The position numbers and the translations under genes were made by a program. 64,000 bases of DNA from Pseudoalteromonas atlantica (GTDB taxonomy: Bacteria > Pseudomonadota > Gammaproteobacteria > Enterobacterales > Alteromonadaceae). Under the pieces are notes generated by a model. The model saw only the letters and a program-made list of their open reading frames with translations. It was not told the DNA's origin and searched no databases. Each line of letters begins with the position of its first letter. Within the stretch, counting starts at the first letter, position 1. The stretch covers positions 420,328-484,327 of the forward strand of contig BJUT01000001.1 of assembly GCA_007988745.1 (NCBI GenBank). Reading direction: 5' to 3'. Below, piece after piece: positions 54,850 to 63,948 of the stretch.

Positions 54850-57444
54850 TTAATTAAGCGCTTTTTCAACCTTTTCATATAAATCAGCACTTAATCCTTC
54901 AAGGTTTGCTAAGCGTTGCAACTGTGCTTTCATTGCTTGAGCACGGGTGGTGTCAAAGCGTTTCCACGACATGAAAGGCGTTAACATTCTAGAGGCATTT
55001 TGCGGATTAATCGCGTTTAGCTTAATAAGTAAATCACCTAATAATGCGTAACCTTCACCATCTTTTCGGTGAAATTGTGCGGTATTAAAATGACTAAAGC
55101 TACCCACTAATGCCCGTACACGATTTGGATTTGAAAAATCAAAGCTAGGATGCGCGTACAACGCTTTTATATTCTCAATAGCATCATCACCAGATTGCAT
55201 AGCCTGCAGCGCAAACCATTTGTCCATAACTAAAACATCATGACGCCACTGGCTATCAAAGTGATCTAACAACGTTGTTCTTAATGGGTGTGATGCTTTT
55301 ACTACCGCACTTAATGAGGCTAAAACATTGGTCATATTCGGTGAATCTGCCGATTCTTTAATAAAGCGGTCAACTTGCTCAGAAGGTATTTTAGCTAAGT
55401 AATGTAAACAAACACCTTTAAGCGCTCTTATAGCCACTGCATCTGGATTTATACTGCCATCATCTACTAACGAACTGTAACAATGTAAAAGCTCATCAGA
55501 TAATTGCTCGGCAATCTGTTGCTCAAACAATCTTGTGATTGTAATGATTTCGTCAACAGGAATTATGTCAAACTCAGCGGCAAACGTGTCAAAGCTTGGC
55601 AGTTTTATAAGCTCTGCTACCAGTGCTAAATCGCCACTTTGTGCGCTTATTAACACACGTAGTGCATTAATAACGTTTTCACTTAATGTTGCGTGTTCAG
55701 GTGCGTTAACTGCTTGCTTAACTGCATTAATAAATAACTGCTGCTGCGCATCCCAACGCGAAAAATCGCTGCGTGCAAAACGCATAATATGCAGTAAATC
55801 AGGTTCTGAATTTTGCTGGCTTAAAATACAGGGCGCAGAAAAATCTTCAAGTAGTACAGCCACTGGGCGAGCAGGTATTTGATCAAAGTAAAACGTTTGC
55901 GTTGGCGCAGTTACGTTAAGCACGTGGTCGCGTTTTTCACCTTGATAAGTAAGTGCAATACTTTGCCCATTTTCATCTAATAATTCGATGGCAAATGGAA
56001 TATGAAGGCTCTTATTATCTGGCTGATTTAGCGGAGCTGATTGCTCAATTGTTAAAGTATAAAGTTGCTTATCGTGATCATAGTGCTGTGTTGCATTTAA
56101 TCGTGGTGTACCAGATTGGCTATACCAACGCTTAAATTGCGTTAAATCTATGCCTGAAGCATCACTCATTGCAGCAACAAAATCGTCACAGGTAACCGCT
56201 TGGCCATCATGGCGTTCAAAGTAAAGCTGCATCCCTTTTTGAAAGTTAACCTCACCTAACAGGGTGTGCATCATTCTGATAACTTCAGCCCCTTTATCGT
56301 ACACCGTTACGGTATAAAAGTTATTCATTTCGATAACTTTTTCTGGGCGAATTGGGTGCGCCATTGGCCCCGCATCTTCACTAAACTGATGTGTGCGCAT
56401 TACTTTAACGGCATCAATGCGGTTAAGTGCGCGTGAGCCTAAATCGCTACTAAATTCTTGGTCTCTAAATACTGTGAGCCCTTCTTTTAACGATAGCTGA
56501 AACCAATCTCTACAGGTAACACGGTTACCCGTCCAGTTATGAAAATACTCATGACCAACAATCGACTCTATCGTGTGATAATCTTTATCGGTGGCGGTTT
56601 CTTGGTTAGCCAATACGCATTTACTATTAAATACATTTAACCCTTTGTTTTCCATTGCTCCCATATTGAAAAAATCTACGGCAACAATCATGTAAATATC
56701 TAAGTCATATTCTAGGTTAAAGCGCGTTTCATCCCAATGCATGGCTTTTTTTAATGAGTTAATTGCATGTGGTGTTTTCGATAAATTACCTTTATCAACA
56801 AATAACGCAAGCTCAATTTCGCGCCCACTTTTTGTTGTGTAGGTGTCTTTTAGTACATCAAAATCACCCGCTACTAATGCAAATAAGTAACTTGGCTTTT
56901 TAAATGGGTCTTGCCATTTAGCAAAATGGCGGCCATCAGCTGTTTCACCACTGTCAATTTGGTTACCATTTGACAGTAAATGCTTAAAGCTTTTATCAGC
57001 AATAATCGTCACATCGTATGTGCTTAATACGTCAGGGCGGTCTAAAAAGTAGGTTATTTTTCTAAAACCTTGCGCTTCACATTGCGTGCAATACGCACCA
57101 TCAGATAAATACAAGCCTTCTAAAGAGGTATTTGTATCAGGAGAAATTTCAGTAACAATTTTAAGCTGGCATGTGTGAGGTAAATCATTAATGATTAGGT
57201 GCTCACCTTCAATCTTATAATTAGTATAAGCAATATTGTCTACTTGCAGCTCCACTAATTGTAAGTCTATGCCATCTAACACAAGCGCTGAGTTTTGATT
57301 TGTTGTTCTTTTAAGTGTTAGTAGCGCCGTCACTTTTGTATTTAGTGGTTGTAAGTCAAAAGTGAGTTCAGTGTGCTCTATAGAAAAATTAGGCGCAGTG
57401 TAGTCTTTTAAGTATTGCGCTTTTGGCTTTGCTGAAACAGTCAT
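54850..57444 (-). CDS. pepN: Aminopeptidase N (M1 family)
   Basis: Broad-specificity zinc aminopeptidase of the cytoplasm, finishing peptide breakdown. 864 residues (E. coli 870). N-terminal beta domain about 1-190. The catalytic domain has the exopeptidase motif MGAMENKGLNVF (about 257-268) and the zinc motif VGHEYFHNWTGNRV (about 291-304) with the downstream Glu in LKEGLTVFRD (about 314-323). A C-terminal helical domain fills 540-864. A GGAG ribosome site lies before the ATG. A small hairpin at 57460-57478 precedes the gene. Confidence 0.96.
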   Translation of the reverse strand: MTVSAKPKAQYLKDYTAPNFSIEHTELTFDLQPLNTKVTALLTLKRTTNQNSALVLDGIDLQLVELQVDNIAYTNYKIEGEHLIINDLPHTCQLKIVTEISPDTNTSLEGLYLSDGAYCTQCEAQGFRKITYFLDRPDVLSTYDVTIIADKSFKHLLSNGNQIDSGETADGRHFAKWQDPFKKPSYLFALVAGDFDVLKDTYTTKSGREIELALFVDKGNLSKTPHAINSLKKAMHWDETRFNLEYDLDIYMIVAVDFFNMGAMENKGLNVFNSKCVLANQETATDKDYHTIESIVGHEYFHNWTGNRVTCRDWFQLSLKEGLTVFRDQEFSSDLGSRALNRIDAVKVMRTHQFSEDAGPMAHPIRPEKVIEMNNFYTVTVYDKGAEVIRMMHTLLGEVNFQKGMQLYFERHDGQAVTCDDFVAAMSDASGIDLTQFKRWYSQSGTPRLNATQHYDHDKQLYTLTIEQSAPLNQPDNKSLHIPFAIELLDENGQSIALTYQGEKRDHVLNVTAPTQTFYFDQIPARPVAVLLEDFSAPCILSQQNSEPDLLHIMRFARSDFSRWDAQQQLFINAVKQAVNAPEHATLSENVINALRVLISAQSGDLALVAELIKLPSFDTFAAEFDIIPVDEIITITRLFEQQIAEQLSDELLHCYSSLVDDGSINPDAVAIRALKGVCLHYLAKIPSEQVDRFIKESADSPNMTNVLASLSAVVKASHPLRTTLLDHFDSQWRHDVLVMDKWFALQAMQSGDDAIENIKALYAHPSFDFSNPNRVRALVGSFSHFNTAQFHRKDGEGYALLGDLLIKLNAINPQNASRMLTPFMSWKRFDTTRAQAMKAQLQRLANLEGLSADLYEKVEKALN

Positions 57445-57459
57445 AGTTACTCCAACTAA

Positions 57460-57478
57460 AGCTCCTTAAAAAGGAGCT
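57460..57478. terminator. Small hairpin between nhaC and pepN
   Basis: AGCTCCTT (57460-57467) and AAGGAGCT (57471-57478) with a 3-base loop. It lies 8 bases after the nhaC stop and 15 bases before the pepN ATG. The T-run is short, so termination would be weak; the arm carries a decoy AAGGAG. Confidence 0.4.
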
Positions 57479-57486
57479 ATTTAGAT

Positions 57487-58948
57487 TTAAGCAGGTTGCT
57501 TGGGTTCAATGCGTAAAATTTTAATGCCTACGTACGCATAAATAATGGCTAAGAAAGGGTTAATTAAATTAAAGAAAGCATACAAGGCATAGTCAAATGG
57601 GTTTATTAATAAAACGCTTTGCATGTACGCACCACAGGTATTCCACGGAATTAGCGGGCTTGTTATTGTGCCGCCATCTTCTAAAGTACGCGATAAATTA
57701 ACGGGCTTTAAACCACGCTTTTTATATTCTTCTTTAAACATACGACCTGGCACTACAATAGCAATGTATTGATCAGCCGCTATTAAGTTTGTGCCCACAC
57801 AAGTAGCAATGGTTGATGTAATAAGCGAGCCCGTGCTTTTTGCAATTTTTAAAATGCTCTTAACAAAAATATCTAATAAGCCGGTTTTTTCCATAATGGC
57901 ACCAAACATAAGAGCCGTCATGATCAGCCATGTTGTGGTTAACATCCCTGCCATACCGCCACCACTGAGCAATGAATCCATTTTGTCATCACCCGTGTCG
58001 ATGCTAAAACCATCGAAAAAAGTCGTCCAAATAATTTTAAAATAACCAACCAACTCACCCTGAGAAAGGTCAATTTGTGTCGCAATTAAATCAGACTGAA
58101 ACAACATTGCCCACACAGCACCAATTACAGCGCCAATTGAAATTGCCGGAAACGCTGGCATTTTTTTAATAGCTAAAACTAGCAGCACAATGAATGGAAT
58201 TAGCATTTCAAAGCCAATATTAAAGTTTTGCTCTAAAATCGCTGTTATTTCGTCAATCCTGCCAGCTTCATTCGAGGCAGTTGCATTAAAGCCCATAAAT
58301 ATAAAAATGATTAATGCAATGACAAAGCTAGGAACAGTAGTCCATAACATGTGGTGAATATGTTGAAATAAATCAGCTCCAACAACAGCCGGTGCTAAGT
58401 TAGTAGTTTCAGAAAGCGGACTAAGTTTGTCACCAAAGTAAGCTCCCGAAATAACCGCCCCTGCCGTCACAGTTTGATCAAGCCCTAACCCGGTGGCCAC
58501 CCCTAAAAGCGCCACACCTATGGTGGCAGCTGTGGTCCAAGAGCTACCTATACTCATTGCAACAATGCCACAAATTAAGCAGCTTGCGGCGTAAAACCAG
58601 CTTGGGTTAATAACCTGTAAGCCATAGTAAATGAGCGTTGGCACGGTACCCGACAACAGCCAAGTACCAATTAAGGCACCCACCATTAATAAAATTAAAA
58701 TAGCCCCCCAATGATAAGGTAATACCTTCAATCATGGCTTCTTCAAGCTTTTTCCACGTATAGCCATTTTTTAGCCCTATTAATGCCGCAGAAAAAGTGG
58801 CAAATAATAACGCTATTTGGTTAGGACCTGATGACGAGTTATCGCCAAATAAATATACCGCTGCGCCTAAAAGGCAAATTAAAACAGTGATAGGAACAAG
58901 TGCATCAAAAAACGAGGCGGGTTTAATCGGTTTTTCTAAAGGCTTCAA
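57487..58948 (-). pseudogene. nhaC: Na+/H+ antiporter NhaC, split by a +1 frameshift in a G homopolymer
   Basis: Two overlapping frames together make one NhaC protein of about 486 residues. The first part (start TTG 58946-58948 after an AGGAG site, MKPLEKPIKPASFFDAL) runs to MIEGITLSLGG and then drifts into non-homologous residues with a stop at 58607. The second frame picks up at AILILLMVGALIGTW and continues to the normal end at 57487 with NhaC features such as GAYFGDKLSPLSETTNLAP and the C-terminal transmembrane segments. The switch is at the C6 run 58704-58709 (plus strand), where five would restore one frame. Either a recent mutation, phase variation or a sequencing error. Confidence 0.85.
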
Positions 58949-59084
58949 AATAGTGACTCCTGCACACCACATATCGTGGCGTGGTTATTTATTATTTTTA
59001 GCGTATCAGTGCTTTTTTTAAGCCACAGTAATGTAACTCAATTTAGTAATTCGCGATTATAGCAATTTAGCGAAATTTAGGTAA

Positions 59085-59110
59085 CAAAAAAGGCGCAAAA
59101 AGCGCCTTTT
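59085..59110 (-). terminator. Intrinsic terminator of prc
   Basis: On the minus strand AAAAGGCGC / GCGCCTTTT with a T5 loop and trailing TTTGTT, 20 bases after the prc stop. Confidence 0.85.
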
Positions 59111-59129
59111 AAACGGGGTAAACACGTGT

Positions 59130-61154
59130 TTATTTTTTAGCGATACGGCCAAAGTTAATGTAATCTTGAGTGATCAGTGCTGCCTCTTCTAAGAAAGGGT
59201 CAAGCTCTTCAATTACCTCAGGTACATCATCTAGGTTTTCTATTGGCTCTTTACCTAAACGCTTTAAACGCTCATTAGTGCGCGCTAGAGTACGTGCTTC
59301 ATTTTCATCTTTTTCTTTAATACGGTCTGCTTCAACTAAAGAAATAGTTTTGCGGTCTTTCTCTTCATTGTAACGGGCAATATCATCAAATACGTAACCA
59401 AACTCTGGCTCTGACTTAATACGTACTTCGTGCTGTTTTTCAAGATAAGTGATTACAGGCGTTAAATTACCCTGCCTATTATACTTAGCTCGTACTATGC
59501 TATCCCACGGCAATGCATTATCTTGCTTGCTCTCGCCCCATTCTGCTGGGTCTATCGCAGAAGGAAATGAAATATCAGGAATAACCCCTTTATGTTGAGT
59601 ACTGCCGCCGTTTATACGGTAAAACTTAGCAATAGTGTATTGTACGCTACCTAAGTCGTTGTCGTATAAATCGTACGCACGACCTAAGCCTTTGTGCTGC
59701 TGAACCGTTCCCTTACCAAAGGTTTGCTCGCCTATAATTACTGCGCGGCCATAGTCTTGCATTGCGGCGGCAAAAATTTCAGAGGCTGAAGCACTGTAAC
59801 GGTCAACTAAAACAGTTAATGGGCCATCGTAGTAGGTAATTCCGTCACGGTCTTTTTGCTCTTCGATACGGTTATTTAATGTATGAATTTGAACAACCGG
59901 ACCTTGGTCAAAAAACAAGCCTGATAGCTGTGTAGCTTCATATAATGATCCACCGCCATTTTGGCGCAAATCAATAATAATACCGTCTACGTTTTCTTCT
60001 TTAAGTTTAGCTAATTCAACTTTAACGTCTTTTGAAAGATTGTTGTAAAAGCCTGGGATCTCAATAACACCAATTTTTGAAGTTAAATTTGAATAACTGG
60101 CTTCAAATACTTCAGATTTAGCAGCCCTATCTTCTAAGCGAATTTTATCACGGGTGATTTCAACTACTTTAGGCGTGCCATGTGCATCAGAGCCTTTAAG
60201 ATACTGTAAACGTACCTTAGTGCCTTTAGGGCCTTTAATTAAATCAACTACATCATCTAAACGCCAGCCAATAACATCAACAAACTCTTTTTGATCTTGG
60301 GCAACACCAATAATTTTGTCGTCAGCTTTTAGCTGCTCTGTTTTATCGGCAGGTCCACCTGGTACTAAGCTGCGAATAACGGTGTAATCTTCATCTGGGC
60401 TTAAAACGGCGCCAATGCCTTCAAGCTCTAGGTCCATATCCATTTTAAATTGTTCTGCGCGGCGCGGCGATAAGTACGACGTATGCGCTTCAATGCTTCG
60501 CGCTAGCGAGTTCATTACAATTTGAAATGCATCTTCTGAATTTGTTTGCACTAAACGTTTTTGTGCATTTTTATAACGCTTAGTAAGGACCTCTTTGATC
60601 CCTTCCCAATCTTTGCCTGTCATTTTTAAACGTAAGGCATCGTATTTAACGCGTTCACGCCAAATTTCATCAAGCTCAGCTTGCGATGCTGGCCATGCTG
60701 AATCTTCACGGTCAAAAAAGTATTCATCGTCTTTCTCAAACGTCATTTCTTTATCTAGTAATGATAAAGAGTAATCATAACGTTCAAAACGGCGCTTTAA
60801 GCTTAAGTTAAAAATATCAAACGTAAAGCCAAGCTTACCGGTGGTAATAGCATTATCAAAATCGTTGCGGTATTTTTCAAACGCAGCAATGTCGCTTGCT
60901 AAAAACACACTTTTATTAAAATCAAGGGATTCGATATAACGATCGTACACTTTGCTAGAAAGCCCATCGTTAAATCGAACCGGTGTATAGTGTGAACGAG
61001 CAAATAAGTTAGCCACTCGTTTGCTGGCAGTGCCATGTTGACTTTCTTGTTTAAGTACAGGCAAGTCTTCAAGTTTTGCCGCTTCTACGGAAGCGAATAA
61101 AGAACCCGAAAACAGGGCAGCAACTAACGGAATGAGCGTAAACTTTTTACTCAT
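59130..61154 (-). CDS. prc: Tail-specific protease Prc (Tsp)
   Basis: Periplasmic serine-lysine protease that degrades proteins with apolar C-termini and processes or controls cell-wall enzymes. 674 residues from ATG 61152-61154 (AAGGAG site 6 bases upstream); a TTG two codons earlier is less likely. Signal peptide MSKKFTLIPLVAALFSGSLF; N-terminal helical domain about 40-230. PDZ domain about 235-330 (SLVPGGPADKTEQLKADDKI). S41 protease domain with the catalytic serine in DRYSASASEIFAAAM (about 443) and lysine in GEQTFGKGTVQ (about 470). DUF3340-type C-terminal domain. Downstream of proQ as in E. coli. Confidence 0.95.
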   Translation of the reverse strand: MSKKFTLIPLVAALFSGSLFASVEAAKLEDLPVLKQESQHGTASKRVANLFARSHYTPVRFNDGLSSKVYDRYIESLDFNKSVFLASDIAAFEKYRNDFDNAITTGKLGFTFDIFNLSLKRRFERYDYSLSLLDKEMTFEKDDEYFFDREDSAWPASQAELDEIWRERVKYDALRLKMTGKDWEGIKEVLTKRYKNAQKRLVQTNSEDAFQIVMNSLARSIEAHTSYLSPRRAEQFKMDMDLELEGIGAVLSPDEDYTVIRSLVPGGPADKTEQLKADDKIIGVAQDQKEFVDVIGWRLDDVVDLIKGPKGTKVRLQYLKGSDAHGTPKVVEITRDKIRLEDRAAKSEVFEASYSNLTSKIGVIEIPGFYNNLSKDVKVELAKLKEENVDGIIIDLRQNGGGSLYEATQLSGLFFDQGPVVQIHTLNNRIEEQKDRDGITYYDGPLTVLVDRYSASASEIFAAAMQDYGRAVIIGEQTFGKGTVQQHKGLGRAYDLYDNDLGSVQYTIAKFYRINGGSTQHKGVIPDISFPSAIDPAEWGESKQDNALPWDSIVRAKYNRQGNLTPVITYLEKQHEVRIKSEPEFGYVFDDIARYNEEKDRKTISLVEADRIKEKDENEARTLARTNERLKRLGKEPIENLDDVPEVIEELDPFLEEAALITQDYINFGRIAKK

Positions 61155-61180
61155 ACACAACTCCTTAATTTATTTACAAC

Positions 61181-61819
61181 TTAAATAATGTATAAGCTGT
61201 CAGCTTTGGTTTTAACTTGCATGCCTGTTACTAATTCAACATGAACTTCGTCTTTGTTTACTTCAGTAATTACCGCATTTACAAGTGCTTGGCCAAGTTT
61301 AACCTTAACCTTGTTATTAACCTTGACCTCACTTGCAGGTAAAGGTTCAACTTTTCCTGAACGTTTAGCAGGGGCTGCTTTAGCTGGTTTGTTAGCTTGT
61401 GCATTGTTTTTGCTAGCGTGGGCTGGTTTTTTCTTGAAAGATTTAGAATCTGAATCTTGGCGTGGACGCTGTTGTTTTTTGCGTTTTGCCATTTTAGCAC
61501 GGCTTTCTTCTAGTGCTTTTTGAGCGTGGTCAATGTGCTCTTGCTCAACTTTTTCACCTTGATTGCCATCAAGATCAATACGAAACTCTGACTTAGTCAC
61601 AGCTTCTAAATAACGCCAGTTAGACGTGTATTTTCTAAGCGCTTGACGTACTTGAGTCTTACTTACTTTTTCAGACCCTTCGATACGCTCGGCAATATCT
61701 TTAAAAATACCGACTTTAAGCGGTTTAATACCGTCTTTTTGTTTAAAACATTGTGGAAATTCTTGATAAAGAAATTCCAGCACTTCATTAATATCTTTTA
61801 GCTTGTTTGTGGTTTCCAT
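61181..61819 (-). CDS. proQ: RNA chaperone ProQ
   Basis: Global RNA-binding protein of the FinO/ProQ family that binds structured sRNAs and mRNA 3' ends. 212 residues (E. coli 232). FinO domain about 1-115 with LYQEFPQCFKQKDGIKPLKV (about 17-36) and RQALRKYTSNWRYLEAV (about 62-78); a Lys/Ala/Gln-rich linker (about 105-155); and a C-terminal Tudor-like domain (about 160-212, VNNKVKVKLGQALVNAVITE). The stop is 26 bases before the prc ATG; the proQ-prc pair is conserved. Confidence 0.95.
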   Translation of the reverse strand: METTNKLKDINEVLEFLYQEFPQCFKQKDGIKPLKVGIFKDIAERIEGSEKVSKTQVRQALRKYTSNWRYLEAVTKSEFRIDLDGNQGEKVEQEHIDHAQKALEESRAKMAKRKKQQRPRQDSDSKSFKKKPAHASKNNAQANKPAKAAPAKRSGKVEPLPASEVKVNNKVKVKLGQALVNAVITEVNKDEVHVELVTGMQVKTKADSLYII

Positions 61820-61834
61820 TTTAGAACCTATTTT

Positions 61835-62113
61835 TCACATCTTTTCATCAAGGGACGAGTCAACGTAGTGTATTACCCAGTCGATTAACTCTTCGAAGTC
61901 GGCTTCAAGTACAGCCAAATCACCTCGAAGGTGTTCCCAAATACCATTTATTATTTCATCGATTGATTCACAATCTAAATCATCTGGAAGTTTATCCCAG
62001 GCTATGTGAATCAAATCATTGAGCGTTTCCGCTACATGTTCTTCTTCCCCTTCCCAATCGCCTACATCTTGTACTGCGAATAGGTAGTCTTGAACATTTA
62101 GCAAGTCTTTCAT
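61835..62113 (-). CDS. Small, very acidic protein of unknown function
   Basis: 92 residues from ATG 62111-62113, overlapping the msrC stop by one base (TAATG); an upstream in-frame start at 62134 is inside msrC and unlikely. 27 acidic residues against only 4 Lys/Arg; mostly amphipathic helix with regularly spaced Trp and Leu/Ile (GDWEGEEEHVAE, WDKLPDDLDCES, GDLAVLEADFEELIDWV). No signal peptide or membrane segment. I do not recognise the family. It lies between msrC and the RNA chaperone gene proQ (16 bases from its start), so all four genes to prc are likely co-transcribed. Confidence 0.75.
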   Translation of the reverse strand: MKDLLNVQDYLFAVQDVGDWEGEEEHVAETLNDLIHIAWDKLPDDLDCESIDEIINGIWEHLRGDLAVLEADFEELIDWVIHYVDSSLDEKM

Positions 62114-62571
62114 TATAAGCTTGCCTCTAAGCATTTAACTAATGCTTCAAGACCTGCTTGGTCATCAGTATCAAATCGACCAATAGTTGGACTATCGATA
62201 TCAAGAACAGCAACTATTTTATCATTTTTCATGATAGGTACAACAATCTCAGAGTTAGACGCTGCATCGCAGGCTATGTGGCCATCAAACGCATGTACAT
62301 CTTCAATTAGTTGAGTTTCTAACGTTGCTGCAGCCGTACCACACACCCCTTTACCAACAGGGATACGAATACACGCTGGATTACCTTGAAAAGGCCCAAG
62401 CACTAATTCACTTGGCGAATCCATAAAGTAAAAGCCCGCCCAATTTACATCTTCTAATGAGGTAAATAATAGCGCACTTACGTTAGCCATATTAGCAATG
62501 ACATTAGATTCACCAGCAATTAGTGATTCAGTTTGCTTAACTAATGACTGGTAAAAATCGTGCTTTTGCAT
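62113..62571 (-). CDS. msrC: Free methionine-(R)-sulfoxide reductase (GAF-domain, MsrC/YebR)
   Basis: Reduces free Met-(R)-sulfoxide. 152 residues, a single GAF domain (about 22-150). The three conserved cysteines of fRMsr are present in GNPACIRIPVGKGVCG and GHIACDAASNSEIVVPI. NWAGFYFMD (about 59-67) is the typical core. E. coli yebR lies close to proQ-prc, in agreement. First gene of the msrC-(acidic protein)-proQ-prc cluster. Confidence 0.92.
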   Translation of the reverse strand: MQKHDFYQSLVKQTESLIAGESNVIANMANVSALLFTSLEDVNWAGFYFMDSPSELVLGPFQGNPACIRIPVGKGVCGTAAATLETQLIEDVHAFDGHIACDAASNSEIVVPIMKNDKIVAVLDIDSPTIGRFDTDDQAGLEALVKCLEASL

Positions 62572-62699
62572 ACCAAACTACTTCTTATTAAACAGACAGT
62601 AGCTAAAGGTACTCTTTGTCGTGAAAAATTGAAACCTTTTACAGGCAAAAAAACAGAAATAGCGCCGTTTTTCAGCACGCTTGATTAATATTTCTGCAA

Positions 62700-63080
62700 T
62701 TATTTTTTTGATGTTTTACGCAGGCCAAATAAAAATAGTCCTGCGGCAAAAGCGGCCATTACACTATTAATTAAAAATATCTCGCCTGTTGTAGCACTGA
62801 GTAAATAACTAAATATTGCACCACCAAGCAGCCCAAGAGTTAATACTCCTGAATAATTCACTTTTGCATACTTAAACATAAGTAAATAACCCGGTACGAC
62901 AAAAGCGGCCATAGTAAGCCCAACAATATGTGCGTTCGCAATTGCACTCATCAATAGTTGTAAAAAAATGGTAACCGCATCGCCATTCATAGTGAGCCCA
63001 TAATAAAGGCCAAGTAAACTACCAACAATCACAGGGGATAATAAAGAAAGCGCTACACTTTTGGCTAGTTGATGTTTCAT
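62700..63080 (-). CDS. Small polytopic membrane protein of unknown function
   Basis: 126 residues with four hydrophobic segments, about 8-28 (ALSLLSPVIVGSLLGLYYGL), 36-58, 79-97 and 105-120. The N-terminus is weakly basic and the C-terminus ends GLRKTSKK, so both ends are probably cytoplasmic. No recognisable family or catalytic motif. It stands alone; 128 bases separate it from msrC downstream and about 780 bases of non-coding sequence lie upstream. Confidence 0.7.
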   Translation of the reverse strand: MKHQLAKSVALSLLSPVIVGSLLGLYYGLTMNGDAVTIFLQLLMSAIANAHIVGLTMAAFVVPGYLLMFKYAKVNYSGVLTLGLLGGAIFSYLLSATTGEIFLINSVMAAFAAGLFLFGLRKTSKK

Positions 63081-63822
63081 ATAAGTTCCTAATTACACAC
63101 TACAAACATTATCTTAAGCATGCACCAAGTTCTTAAGGTTAGAAACAGAGACTATGGTCGTAATTTATGATGGGAAAACAAGCACTCTTTAAACTGCTGT
63201 AACTAGGCATTTTAATTTTATAAAAGTATATCTTAGCGTTTCTAGCAAAGGTCTTTAACCCCCCTTTGCAAGGTTGATAATTTGAAGATTTAACTTCTGT
63301 TGGGCTGTTTAGTGAGTGGGTTTAATAAAGTTTTGCAAATGATTTTAATGAATGGTTTTGCTAACAAAAAACAAACACGCATTGTGCTGCCAGCCCACGC
63401 TTACTTTGCGCTGCTTAGTCGCCTATCAGACAAAGTTCACTACCTTATAGGCGCTATCGTCAATAAAACCTAACCTTTAGATTTCAATATTAAATACGTT
63501 CTTCAATTAATGACTGATTTACGCATAGCCAGCGTCGTAGGTATACAGCACAGCAAAGCTGCAAAAGTGATGATGTATCGTTAATTGTGTCAAAAGGTTG
63601 GAATACAAATAAAACAAACACCGTTATCAATGAGAATCATTGCACGATAAACAATAGGTTTTCTTGAAGGTAAATCATCCTTGAGCCACAACATACTATT
63701 TTAAAATCTAAAAAATAAAAGTACATGAATATGTTAATAATCTATCGATAGCGGCTAATAGCAAACCGAAATGGGGGAATAAGCGAGGAAACCTAAGATG
63801 GCCTGATAATAAAGCGTAAAAA
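63081..63822. other. Long intergenic region upstream of tRNA-Ser, no confirmed gene
   Basis: About 740 bases without a convincing gene. Visible items: a GCAAAGG / CCTTTGC inverted repeat near 63247-63272; a 41-codon open frame on the plus strand (63348-63473, beginning MNGFANKKQTRIVLP) with no clear ribosome site; a hairpin CGCCTAT / ATAGGCG (63420-63426, 63447-63453) within that frame; and a Fur-box-like sequence near 63628-63644. Base composition varies: 63375-63460 is clearly more GC-rich than its surroundings. Confidence 0.5.
63626..63644. promoter_or_regulatory. Weak Fur-box-like sequence
   Basis: The core AATGAGAATCATT (63629-63641) matches 12 of the 13 central positions of the Fur consensus; both flanks do not match. 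It is not positioned next to a gene start: the nearest minus-strand gene begins at 63080 and no plus-strand gene starts before the window end. It may be chance. Confidence 0.25.
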
Positions 63823-63850
63823 CAAAAAAGCCCGCTAAAAAGCGGGCTTT
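63823..63850 (-). terminator. Terminator of tRNA-Ser
   Basis: AAAGCCCGCT / AGCGGGCTTT, a perfect 10-bp stem with a 4-base loop; on the minus strand it is followed by a T-run (TTTGTTTTT), starting 8 bases after the encoded CCA of the tRNA gene. Confidence 0.88.
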
Positions 63851-63857
63851 AATATAA

Positions 63858-63948
63858 TGGTGGAGAGATAGGGATTTGAACCCTAGATGGGCTACAAACC
63901 CATGCCGGTTTTCAAGACCGGTGCATTCGACCACTCTGCCATCTCTCC
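63858..63948 (-). tRNA. serT: tRNA-Ser (anticodon UGA)
   Basis: 91 bases including the encoded CCA. Acceptor stem GGAGAGA / TCTCTCC; anticodon arm CCGGT-CTTGAAA-ACCGG with anticodon TGA; a long variable arm (ATGGG-TTTGTAG-CCCAT), the hallmark of serine tRNAs; T arm TAGGG-TTCAAAT-CCCTA. The discriminator base before CCA reads A, where most bacterial tRNA-Ser have G. The gene stands alone with its own terminator and reads UCA and probably other UCN codons. Confidence 0.96.

Noticed and set aside
58704-58709. Programmed ribosomal frameshift in nhaC
   Set aside because: A G6 run can slip, but there is no downstream structure or stop-codon context that would support programming, and NhaC is not known to use it; mutation or error is simpler.
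58607-58972. Independent small membrane protein upstream of nhaC
   Set aside because: Its first 80 or so residues are the missing N-terminus of NhaC; the rest is out of frame. It is a fragment, not a separate gene.
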